Notes under the pieces: model-generated
What the model was told of the DNA's origin: nothing
What the model saw: the letters and a program-made list of their open reading frames with translations, nothing else
The model's database searches: none
Position numbers and translations under genes: made by a program
DNA from: Tretioscincus oriximinensis
Taxonomy: Eukaryota; Chordata; Lepidosauria; Squamata; Gymnophthalmidae
Direction of reading: 5' to 3'
Assembly (NCBI GenBank): GCA_022410635.1
Contig: JAJVDF010000250.1
Span: forward strand, 226,585-290,584
DNA: 64,000 nucleotides
Shown: positions 11,076 through 20,881 of the stretch, one piece after another
Layout of the letters: each line of letters opens with the position of its first letter
Position numbering within the stretch: the first letter of the stretch is position 1

Positions 11076-11929
11076 AAAGCTCTGAAGAGTTCATTTCTCA
11101 TTTGGAGATCTTAAAGAATCCATTTTGGTAGCACACTTTGGTGTGTCACTGAAATGGTTCTGGCCTAGGCTGTACTGGTCTACCCATAGACTTTAATATT
11201 GAGATTCATTTGTGATTCGGTTTACAGAAATCATGACATGAATCCTGCTCTGATTGTTCTTTGACAGCAGAGTACACTAATGGTGTGTGAGCGCTCCCAT
11301 ATCAACATTTATATATGGAGAGGAAACTCGCAGGGTGCATCTACATATTTAAATTTTACATTACAAAATAATGAAGTTGAGGTTTCTGCTGAATGTAATT
11401 GCATGGATTCAGCTGCTATTTCACTAGGAAACTCCAGTATTTCAGGTTTTTGTCTTAGTACTTTTTTGCAATCTAGATTAACCTCTGAGAGTTCATACCA
11501 TGTTCTGTGGTACTTTTGAGTAAGAGAGGGTATTAAAAAGGTTGTTTCCCTGCTAAAGGGAAAGAAAGGCAAGGGTAATGCAGCTGTTTTTAATAAAACC
11601 CAAGCAGTCTCTAATCATGGAGCTGTTTAAATGGAGGGTATGTAAAAAGGGGTGGTGGTAGTGGCAGCAGCCAATGACAGAAGAGAAACAGGAGTTCCTG
11701 GGAATGTGTAGGCTCCCAAAAGCCACATGGTGGGATTTGTAGTGAAATGTATGAGGAAGAGCAAGTTTTCTTGCCATTTCTCTATAAAGAGCAGTGGTGT
11801 AATTTAAGCTCACAAACAGGCAGCAATAACCATGTAAGCCCTTTATTCCATTAGATTGAAAAACAACAGTATCAAAAACAGCTTTGCAGATACACCCTGG
11901 CTGCATTTGCATTGCCCCTTAACATGCGC
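11076..11929. other. unassigned sequence, no gene seen
   Basis: Two minus-strand frames (11309-11572 and 11553-11912) overlap here but show no recognisable protein family and have AT-rich chance-like composition. Confidence 0.45.
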
Positions 11930-12640
11930 ACAACTGTGAAGCCAAAGCCCACCGTTCCGGCTGTGTTACCATAAAACAGTCTCAAAACGCACCACAGTTA
12001 GAGGTGAAATTCCATCGTCGCTGTTCCATTTTGTCATTTGCGTTACTTGTATTCTGACAACGCCNTTCCCCTCGCGCTGAAATGTGATGTTACGGGAGAC
12101 TCAGCCTATTAGGGAAAGGGGCGTTCCTGGGCTTGGTTGCTGTGCTCATAACATTTTGGGCCAGTTCCTCCTGATCCTCGAGGGAGGAGGATGAGTTCCA
12201 ACCCCAATTAGTCACGGGAAAGGAGGAGCGAGAGGAAAGAGTTGCTAATCTGATCAGTCACCGGGAGGGAGGAGGGAGTTGAGCACCAAGCAGGAGCACT
12301 TTTGCCAAAACCACACAGCTCGCCCTACTCCACTCCCTGGCTCCATTGCTTTTAATACATCAGTTCATGTATGTTTTTACTATTAGCTGCCCTGAGATCT
12401 TCAAAACAGCCCAGGGGAGAGAGGGACAAAGGCTGCAACGAGCCAAACAAACAAGTGAGGGGGCTGGGCAGAGGGCTCTTTTGTTTGCCATTCCCGGGCT
12501 CCGCTGCTTGCTCTCCCCCCCTCCCTTGCTGGAAAAACAGGTTCTTCTGGCTTCCTGTGCAGCTCCGTGGGTTGAGCTCTTGCCGTTGTGCAATGGGGAC
12601 TCTATCCTGGATTGGATGCTGAGGTAAAATTGGCTGCATT
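11930..12640. promoter_or_regulatory. GC/CpG-richer island, possible promoter or old element
   Basis: Compared with the AT-rich flanks this stretch is clearly GC-richer and keeps many CpG dinucleotides, especially 12010-12320. An imperfect internal duplication is present (AGTCACGGGAAAGGAGGAG near 12212 and CAGTCACCGGGAGGGAGGAG near 12256). Overlapping frames of 77-95 codons at 12346-12639 look like composition artefacts. A GCTGAGGTAAAA at 12618-12629 could be a splice donor. Either an unmethylated regulatory region or a GC-rich repeat fits. One N is at 12065. Confidence 0.3.
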
Positions 12641-15081
12641 TTAAGCTCTCACTTCAAGGCCAATTTGGAACTTTCTATTGTGATTTTCAATCTGTTTTAA
12701 AGGTGTAATGCGAATACAGCCCCTAAGTCGCTTTTCTGATTTGTATAGCAGGTATTGCAGAAAGGCCATAAATTTTTTGCATTAGATTGCAACAATATGA
12801 CAGTGGTAATTTTGGTCATCTCTTGTGCTTTTTTTATTTTGCATGTTTTATATTCTGTAACTTTTCAAATAAAAATCTTCTTTAACAATCTAAAGGAAAG
12901 CAGTCTTTCTGACACCACTGGCAGAAATACTAGCTTTATAAACACAAAGCTTGGGGGACCATCTGGTCTCCTTCCACTCCAGTTATATCCCACTAGATGA
13001 CAGCAACAGCAGGTTGTCCAGGGAAGAAAAAATCTGAGGAAATCATATTTTAAGTTGGCAAAATCTAATGGCATATTTTGGGCTCTGTGCAGCTAGCTGT
13101 TGAGCTTAGATTTTCTTTTCTTTTTTGCTATTTACACTGCCTGGGTTTTTCTTGAGTTGGTACAGCCAGGATGGAAAATCACAATTCTAATATCTGAAAA
13201 ATATACTTCATTGCCAAGGGAAACATGTTATCAAACTTCAAGCTGCATTTTGATCATGTTCTATGTATTTAATTGTTTATGAATAATTTTCCATTTCACA
13301 TAGGAACATAAGAGGAGTCCTTCCCCACAGTGGGGTAAAATTGTAAAAGTGGTTTGGGGGTAATTGTGGGGATGAAGTCTATCATACTAGGCTGCCGGGG
13401 AATGCCATCAGTGGGAGGCACCAGCTAACAGGGCTAACGTTTGGCTCCGATTTCACAAATGATTCTCCATTTCCTTCACCAATTCCCATGTCCACCAAAA
13501 TCTAGCTCCTTAGGAACATTTATCATGCTTTTGGAGTCCAGAACTTTGACAGCAGCAAAGTAAGCATGATCTGCATGTTTCAAGCTGAAATTGGAGTCAA
13601 ATTATGCCTCTTTTAAAGCGAACTGAATTTGGATTATAGAAGAGAACAAAGCCATTGGTTTATTCCAAAATACTAATGCACAATGAAATTAATAGGTATT
13701 GTCTAGATTGAGGACATATATTTAAATCATTACACACCTAACTATCCGCTCATAGATTTCACTTTATTTGAAAGTCAGCTGTACATTCTCTCTGTATATT
13801 ATACAGATACATTTAACTGGTAACATAACAAGTTCAGAAGAAAACATCTATTTTATGTAAGAGAATGAATGAGCATTTCAGCTACTTCTTCATTAAAGAC
13901 AAGTGAATGCTCAGTAGCGGTGCCATTTTTTATACATGGAAAGACAGCAGGGAGCAGGTTTTGACATTTGGAGGAAAGACATTTTGGCATTTGTGATTAT
14001 CAACACTGGGAAGTGTATAGTACTTGCATTTTCAATCTCTTTCCATTCTCAGCTTCCTTTGAACAAAATTCTATATTCTTATAAGAACCAATCCTGCTTA
14101 TTTGAGCAGATTAAGGTGCTATTATTTATGCATTATTTTCTTTCTCTGTGAGGAAAAAAATGGGATAGGTAGATAGAAAAGAACGATGCCCGAAGTACAG
14201 CTGCCCATATGGAACACTTCACACTTAGTGCTAATAGCAGATGGCCTTGGGTAGGAGCACAGAATTGTGTTTAGAAATTGGTGTTTACTGTTCTGTTCTC
14301 TTCTGTTTTTTAAATCAGGCTGAAAAGTTTGCTTCACAGCAAGCTGCTATTAGTTCCACAGCAAGAGGTTCTCATCCACTGAAAGCAGCTTTGCACACAC
14401 TGGAACTTTTGAACAAGTGAGTGAACTTAAGAAATAATGTGATGAAAAACTCCAGTATTCATTGAGTAGGATTTGATTATTGTTAAAAACTATCTCCACA
14501 CAACAATGAAAATGGTGGTCTGTAGGGCAGGTGTGTGGCTCATACCCACAAATGTTGGAGTTCCCATGGGTGGCATCTCCCAACCATGGAGTTCCTGAAG
14601 TTGCAGAACAAAAGTTCTATATCTTTGAAGTTTTCTATCTGGTATATCTTAGCACTGGACAGGAAATTACTGTGGAAGTTGACCTAGTGTGGTGAAGTTG
14701 GAGCTGAAATTAACCATTCATGTATTTTGTGTAACCCTCAATAAGACCCCTGCAGTTGATCTCCTGGGGTTGTAATAATGAAGACTTTCCTTGAAATACT
14801 GTGTTGCTTGCGGCTTTATATAAATAGTATTTGGTACTTGGTCTGATAGCTAACTGCCAATCACTGCAGTTGCTTAAATGCAGGTATGATGTGTTCCCAA
14901 AAGGCAATTTCTCACCACTATTTGCAGCTTCTAGAACAGGATACAATAGTGACTTTACATAGAATGCATCACAATAGTTAAAGGCCTGGTTTGCACGGAC
15001 TTGAGCTAATCCACTTTTAAAGTGGATTGGTTTGAGTTGTTATAACAAGAGCCTTATATGTTTGTATGGAGGCGTACATGG
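12641..15081. other. unassigned sequence, no gene seen
   Basis: AT-rich, no supported exon or RNA gene. A CR1-tail-like AGGAACATAAGAGGAG sits at 13303-13318 without any following CR1 body. Short frames are unconvincing. Confidence 0.45.
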
Positions 15082-15211
15082 GAGGAGCATAGCTACCATA
15101 AGGCAAGCCAGGCAGTGCTCTGGGGCCCCTAGGGCTATTTGTAAAATAAAAATGTTCAGGCTCCTAGGGCCCCACTTTATCACCCATCCTGAGAGTCTAG
15201 CTACACCACTG
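15082..15211. mobile_element. hAT-like non-autonomous element (MITE), 8-bp TSD
   Basis: The right end reads TAGCTACACCACTG and the left end GAGGAGCATAGCTAC, a diverged terminal inverted repeat of the CAGTGGTGTAGCTA type typical of hAT transposons. A perfect 8-bp direct repeat GTACATGG flanks it (15074-15081 and 15212-15219), the duplication length hAT transposases make. At 130 bp it cannot encode a transposase. An internal palindrome, GGGGCCCCTAGG with CCTAGGGCCCC, is visible. Confidence 0.75.
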
Positions 15212-15219
15212 GTACATGG

Positions 15220-16535
15220 CAAACATAAGTTTGTTTCACTGACTGATAAAATAGAGCTTTCAGTTCTGTGAAGGAATCCCCATGCTGGGATTGGCTAGGG
15301 GGATTGCTGCTCTCTGCTCGATCCAAATGTTTGCTGGATCTGCATAGCTCAGCATAGGATCTAGAGCCAGGATCTGGATCCAAATATAGGGGCAGTTATA
15401 GAGGTAAGTTTGCCAAATGCACATTCCTCGTGCAGATGCTCCCATTAACTCATTAATCCATCATACAGTATGTACAAATGCTCCATTGCATGAGTAAGCA
15501 TTACTACACAAGTAGGACAGATTGATCTGCTCCACTGGTAACACTTATAATATGTTGTACCAGTATTCACCCATTCCAGTCCAGTTACATCCATTGTGAT
15601 TGTCCTACAAGTCACTGGGTGTATTAAGAAAAGAAGAGGGAATGAGCAGGAAACATAAAATCTTATGAAAGAGTGAGAGCGGGGGAAGTGAAGTTAATAT
15701 AGTTAGAAAAAATTCAGCAGGTTGAGCGAGTTGAATTCCTGTCAAGACAAAAGTATAACAGATAAGCTTCCCTTTGCTTCTGAGGGTTAAATTGTAATAA
15801 GAGGTAAGCTGTTCTAAAACCCATCTGAGGAAGGAAAATCCTAGCATATAATGTACTTCTACGTCAAGGCAGCCATCAAATCACTCCTCCTACAGAACTT
15901 CTTTCTAACAAAAAGAAAGGCAGGATTTCTAGAAAGCCATAATGTTTCAGTATCATTGTAAATGCCTGACAGCAGACTAGAGATCAAAAACAGTGGAACA
16001 CCATTTCAGGTGAAAGGTTTTATATTGTGAATCAGTCTTAATAACTTTCAGGGTCCTGTGTTAACTGGCTGAAGAGTTTTTAGCAAACCAATATTTTTTG
16101 ATGTATAAATCTGAAACTCATTCATGAAGAAATAAGATATTTAGATTGTGGTGTTTTCAATTATAGAAGTTACAATATGCATTTAATTTGTACTGATCAT
16201 TAGTAATAAGATCATTTTGCCTGCCATTTTATGAAAGAGATACATGCTCAATATATTCGATTCTGCATATGAGGATACTTGTTATGGTTCAAGATATGAG
16301 CAAATTATTTTCAAAGAATATATTCACACTTACATGAACAATCCCAGAACAGGATGGAATATCCTATTCTGGGATTAGTAACTTGTCTCAGACTGAGGTG
16401 AGTTGCTACTGTCATAATATCCACTTAGGGTAAAGCCAGTAGACCATGATGTCTCCTAGTAAACTGAACAAGGGACAACTGGACACTAGGACTAGAGCTA
16501 GGATACCCTAGCTCTATTCATGCTCTATTCATGTG
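15220..16535. other. unassigned sequence with one short hairpin
   Basis: No gene supported. At 16341-16375 a 15-bp stem (ATCCCAGAACAGGAT / ATCCTATTCTGGGAT, one mismatch) with a 5-base loop is visible. It may be a remnant of a foldback element. Confidence 0.45.
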
Positions 16536-16655
16536 AGACCCAGTCTGGTGTAGTGGTTTGAGTGTCAGAGTTTTACCTGGAAGTCTCCTGGTTCTATTCT
16601 GCACTCCTCCACAAAAGCCATCTTGGGCTAATCACAGTTCCTCAGAGCTCTTACA
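16536..16655 (+). mobile_element. SINE family A fragment
   Basis: Head 'CAGTCTGGTGTAGTGGTTTG', a degraded B box, then 'ATCACAGTTCCTCAGAGCTC'. It ends abruptly at the tail of a minus-strand CR1, so its 3' half is missing. Confidence 0.7.
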
Positions 16656-17072
16656 GTCTTGCTGAATTGGGCCACAGCCCATCTAATCCAGCATTCTGTC
16701 TCACCCAGTGGCTCACCAATTGTCCATAAGCAGTTTGAAACAGAAGGCAAAATATGCACCTGTCCTCAATGCCCTGCAAACGATATTTCAGGAATAGTGT
16801 CTGCTGCTCCATCTCAGAGGCAGTAACAACACATCCACTCTTGTAGCTATTTACACCCTTGGTGTCCATGAACTTACTTAACCTGTCTTAAAGCTATCCA
16901 GACTGCTAGCTATCACCACCTCTTCTGGAAGTAAATTACAAAAGCCGATAACCCTCTGGGTGAAAAAAATATGTTCCTTTGTCTGTCCTCTCTTCTGCCC
17001 ATTAGTTTCAAGGAATCCCCCCCTGGTCTTACTGTTGTGTGACAGAGAAAACAATTTTTCTTTATACACCTT
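16656..17072 (-). mobile_element. CR1 LINE 3' end
   Basis: Minus strand: UTR, then the C-terminal reverse-transcriptase codons (66-codon open piece at 16878-17078 covering 'GQKRGQTKEHIFFTQRVIGFCNLLPEEVV'). The tail proper is missing where it meets the SINE at 16655. It is joined at 17073 to a short CR1 tail in the opposite orientation. Confidence 0.8.
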
Positions 17073-17100
17073 CAGCACAGCTCCTCTTATGTTCTTGTGC
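17073..17100 (+). mobile_element. CR1 tail piece in inverted orientation
   Basis: GCTCCTCTTATGTTCTTGTG is the plus-strand end of a CR1, lodged between two minus-strand CR1 pieces. It has no plus-strand body upstream. Confidence 0.55.
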
Positions 17101-17300
17101 TCTAAATATTTTGGCTAGAAGTTCAGCAATTTCACATTTGAGTTGTTTAAAAATTCTGGGATGAATGCCATCTGGCCCTGGGGATTTATTAATGTTCAGC
17201 TTATTAAGGTTAGCAAGGATTTCCTCACTTGGCATCTCTGTCCAGTTTAATTTCTCTGATGCCCTTCCTGAAAAGACTAATGTCACTGAAGGCAAATTAC
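17101..17300 (-). mobile_element. CR1 LINE internal fragment
   Basis: Minus strand encodes 'LNINKSPGPDGIHPRIFKQL', the block just before the reverse-transcriptase core, homologous to 6880-6960. Whether it belongs to the same insertion as 16656-17072 with the middle deleted cannot be settled by eye. Confidence 0.75.
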
Positions 17301-18124
17301 ATTTGGAACAAGAGAGTTTTCAAAGTCCCATGGAAGCTTAGTGGTGTCAGAAATAAAACCTCACTTTTGAGTCCCGTGATGTTTGCTTCCAGGAAAAGAA
17401 TGAACAGCAAAGCAGCCTTAAGTGTTTGGGTTCTACATTGGGTTCTGCAACTACTCCCATGCAGGTTCCTGTATGATTTCAATGGATGGTTTTTCTTCTC
17501 CTTCTCAAATAGAAAAGGTAGCCTCTGCTCAATAAAACCTACAATTTGTTCTGTAAATGCAAAAAGTGGTTGATACAGTCTTTTTTCATTATATTTGAGC
17601 ACAGCAGTGCAATCATTTCACATTCATTACTAAATGATTTTATTTCATAGTTGAACTCATATCACTGCATGATAGTTAATGAAGTGCCTATTCAATTAAC
17701 TGCAAAATGTGTCCCTTCAAACAATAGTTCATCACAGATAACAAGCAGTTGGAATAATATCTCCATCAGATACGTTTCCTCTGAAATACAGGGACATCAG
17801 AAGTAAGGAGAATGTTCTGTGAATTGAGAAGGAAAAAAACAGCCTTTCTTTAGCAGATCTAAACAGCATCAAGCATCATGGAGATATCTTTCTAGTCCAA
17901 AATTGCTGCCACATCACATGTTCATTCTCTTTTTTTAGTGATAACAGTAAATTGGCATTTTTGAAATCTACTCAAGAAGGTATGGTAGAATTTTGCTTCC
18001 TAGGCGGTACTTCATGCTTTGCCATCATAAGGAATTGAATTTTGAAAATCAATGAAAATTAGTGTTTCTAGAAGATTCTCTGCATCTTAGAAAGGAGGAA
18101 TTTGACAGCCACTTTCCATTTTAA
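17301..18124. other. unassigned sequence, no gene seen
   Basis: Two overlapping frames (17229-17573 plus, 17297-17602 minus) lie here. Neither has a recognisable domain. Confidence 0.45.
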
Positions 18125-18500
18125 ACACCTTCCACTTTGGCTGAGTCTCAAAAGCTATTTGGATCCGAGCTGGCTACGTGTGTTTTCCATATAATCCAAG
18201 TGGAAAATGCACTGGGCATGCTCAGTCTGCTCAGAAATGCATTTTCTGACCGGAGCTTGCTCAGAAAACTGTCACAAGTGCAGCTTAACACAATTTGTGT
18301 TATGTTTACTTTTGTGACAATTTTGCTGTGAGTTCCCATGGGAGCAAGGATCAAACAGTTGGAAGTCTGGTCCAAGGGTTTTTTTCTGCTGGTCCTAGGG
18401 GAAAGGCAGAAGAATCCCTAAAGACTGGGGTGCACAGGGCAGGGGATCTAAGCAGATCTCCTGCCTCCCCTTCCCTGCACCTTTTTTCCTATAGTGGCTT
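18125..18500. repeat. unclassified interspersed repeat, copy 1
   Basis: Similar over several blocks in the same order to 47880-48190: GCTCAGAAAAC-TGTCACAAGT, GTGACA-TTTGCTGT, AAACAGTTGGA / AAACTGTCCGA, GATCTAAGCA, and CTTTTTTCCT / GATTTTTTCCT. Coding potential and terminal repeats are not evident, so the class is unknown. Confidence 0.5.
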
Positions 18501-18969
18501 TGATACCCTCAGCTGCTTTGAGCTGTTTCAATCAGTTGATTGCAGATGAGGTTCTGATCAGTACATGTAGAAAAGGTTAGGGAGAAGGCAGAACTCCTTG
18601 GTCCTCTTGCAGCCAATGGACCCAAGCCTTTGTGGGTTCTTCTGCCTTTCACATAAACTCCCAAGGACCGGACCTCCAATGTGTATGGTCTTTAAAACCA
18701 GGATGTAGATGAGAGAGAACAGCGGAGGTAATTCCACACCATTGCTTTTTGCCCCTGTTTTTTTCCCTTGTGGGAACTCAGCTGTATGTTTTTGGTAAAA
18801 AGCAGACATTGTTAAATATAAATGTCATAGACTATTACATTTAAGTTAGGGAAATTTTAGAGAAAATTAAATCAGTTCTCTTTGCACAATTAGAAAATTA
18901 TAAGGTACATTGCAAATTATAGAAAATATTAGGCATAAATGAAAAGTAGTCAAAATAATACATTTAAGT

Positions 18970-19108
18970 ACTGTTCTCACTGAGCTTTTTTCTGGACTAT
19001 ATCTCAGAGTAGTAACCTGCCATCTACATGCTAGTCTATACTGGCATGTGAGTGGCCAAACTCTGTGCCAAGATATAACCCAGAAAATGATTAAGTGGAG
19101 ACAGGGGC
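18970..19108. mobile_element. palindromic foldback element, copy 1
   Basis: One of four copies (others 22681, 28983, 60132) of a short element whose two halves are inverted repeats of each other: CTCACTGAGC ... TATATCTCAGA ... CATCTACATGC in the left half answered by GGCATGTGAGTGGCC ... GATATAACCCAGA ... GTGGAGACAGG in the right half. It is non-coding. The size and whole-length palindrome suggest a MITE. The transposase family and target duplication are not resolved. Confidence 0.7.
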
Positions 19109-20064
19109 ATATTCATACAAAATACATTCTGTACATAGTCCTTTTGCTTGCAGTACAGTCTATGTATACAAGTAAACATCTTTAGCTTTAATATATCTAT
19201 GGTAGCATATTATTTCAGCTATATCACAGCTGAACACTTTACCAGTAAACTTTTTTCCTAGAAACAAAGCCTTACATGTATCCATTATGAAATTAAAATA
19301 AAGTGTAAAAACTGAACTCAAACCCATTCTTCTGCTACTTTTCTATCTCCTTAGACTGAAAGCATTTATTAATTAACAAGAATGATGGAGTACACCATCT
19401 GGACGGAACAGGTGGACATTTTCATGATACGCAAAAAGAAGCTGTAAGTAAGAAGCAAATCATTTTTTGTTTTCTGAGGACAAGAATGGTGCATGTGGGG
19501 GAAGCAGAGACTGTTAAAAACCAAGTGTCAGAAGGCAATTCATTTTAGTAGCTAAGCAGTGCCAATGGCAATACTTGGAAGCACTAACATAAAAACATGC
19601 TGAAAAAAGAAATGTTGAAAATTGAAATCAAATCAGGGAGAAACATTGTCATGTGTTGACATTTCCCTGTTTGTCAAGCACCCACTATATTTGGATGTTT
19701 AAATTTTGTTTGAAAATCTTTTCTCTCTCTTGGTTTGCCTAATGGAAAATGATACAAACATTTAATGATGAATAGGAATTAATCTAAACATTTAATGATA
19801 AATCTTACATATATATATTTGCTTTTTTACCATGTCATTTTACTTTCTCCATTCCTGCCTATTGCAACAAGATGCTGTTCTGGTGCATATTTTTAATGCG
19901 CCTTCAGCCCTGAGCAACTGGACTAAACCAGGAAAAATGTTTTTCCCTGGTTTACTCTAATACTTCAGGATTGAAAATAGACCAAAAGGAACCGCATTAA
20001 AAAGCATTAAAAACTTAAAAGCAGAAACATTGGAGACTTTCAAAATTCCCAGGCCAGTTTGAAA
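19109..20064. other. mostly unassigned sequence around an exon candidate
   Basis: AT-rich. It holds the exon-like segment listed separately (19355-19443) and a small hairpin at 19925-19953 (AAACCAGGAAAAA / TTTTCCCTGGTTT). No other feature is supported. Confidence 0.4.
19355..19443 (+). CDS. candidate 5' exon with start codon (weak)
   Basis: A pyrimidine-rich acceptor (CTTTTCTATCTCCTTAG, ending 19354) precedes an 89-base segment that ends at a strong donor, GCT|GTAAGTAAG (donor from 19444). All frames are stopped before ATG at 19382. From there 62 bases encode MMEYTIWTEQVDIFMIRKKK in phase 2. The second ATG has A at -3 and G at +4, a good Kozak context. CpG-containing codons and mixed codon use look more coding-like than the flanks. 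No protein family was recognised and no partner exon was found, so chance cannot be excluded. Confidence 0.25.
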
Positions 20065-20259
20065 GCCAGTTTGGTGTAATGGTTGGCGTGCTGGACTGTT
20101 ATCTGGAAGTCTCCCTCCATGAAGCCATCTGGGTGATCTTGGGCTACTCACTCCCTTAGCCCCACCTACTTCACGGGTTGTTGAGGAGAAAGCAACAATA
20201 GCTATGTCTGCAACCCTTTGGTTGGCTACCTTAAGACCTTTGGGTATAGGACAGGGCAC

Positions 20260-20303
<44 letters not shown>
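20065..20303 (+). mobile_element. SINE family A, body before gap
   Basis: Head 'GCCAGTTTGGTGTAATGG', body 'AAGCCATCTGGGTGATCTTG' and 'TTAGCCCCACCTAC', then the L2-type 3' end 'AAGACCTTTGGGTATAGGAC' and (AAAG)n from 20260. The B-box region is partly deleted. The tail runs into the assembly gap. Confidence 0.75.
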
Positions 20304-20833
20304 NNNNNNNNNNNNNNNNNNNNNNNNNNNNNNNNNNNNNNNNNNNNNNNNNNNNNNNNNNNNNNNNNNNNNNNNNNNNNNNNNNNNNNNNNNNNNNNNN
20401 NNNNNNNNNNNNNNNNNNNNNNNNNNNNNNNNNNNNNNNNNNNNNNNNNNNNNNNNNNNNNNNNNNNNNNNNNNNNNNNNNNNNNNNNNNNNNNNNNNNN
20501 NNNNNNNNNNNNNNNNNNNNNNNNNNNNNNNNNNNNNNNNNNNNNNNNNNNNNNNNNNNNNNNNNNNNNNNNNNNNNNNNNNNNNNNNNNNNNNNNNNNN
20601 NNNNNNNNNNNNNNNNNNNNNNNNNNNNNNNNNNNNNNNNNNNNNNNNNNNNNNNNNNNNNNNNNNNNNNNNNNNNNNNNNNNNNNNNNNNNNNNNNNNN
20701 NNNNNNNNNNNNNNNNNNNNNNNNNNNNNNNNNNNNNNNNNNNNNNNNNNNNNNNNNNNNNNNNNNNNNNNNNNNNNNNNNNNNNNNNNNNNNNNNNNNN
20801 NNNNNNNNNNNNNNNNNNNNNNNNNNNNNNNNN
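20304..20833. other. assembly gap, 530 N
   Basis: A run of N flanked on the left by (AAAG)n and on the right by (TAAA)n. Frames across it are artefacts. The true sequence is probably an expanded simple repeat in the SINE tail, but its size is unknown. Confidence 0.95.

Positions 20834-20880
<47 letters not shown>
20834..20880. repeat. (TAAA)n microsatellite
   Basis: Pure TAAA repeat to the right of the gap, the kind of tail seen on L2 and family A SINEs here (4621-4655). Confidence 0.9.
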
Positions 20881-20881
<1 letters not shown>

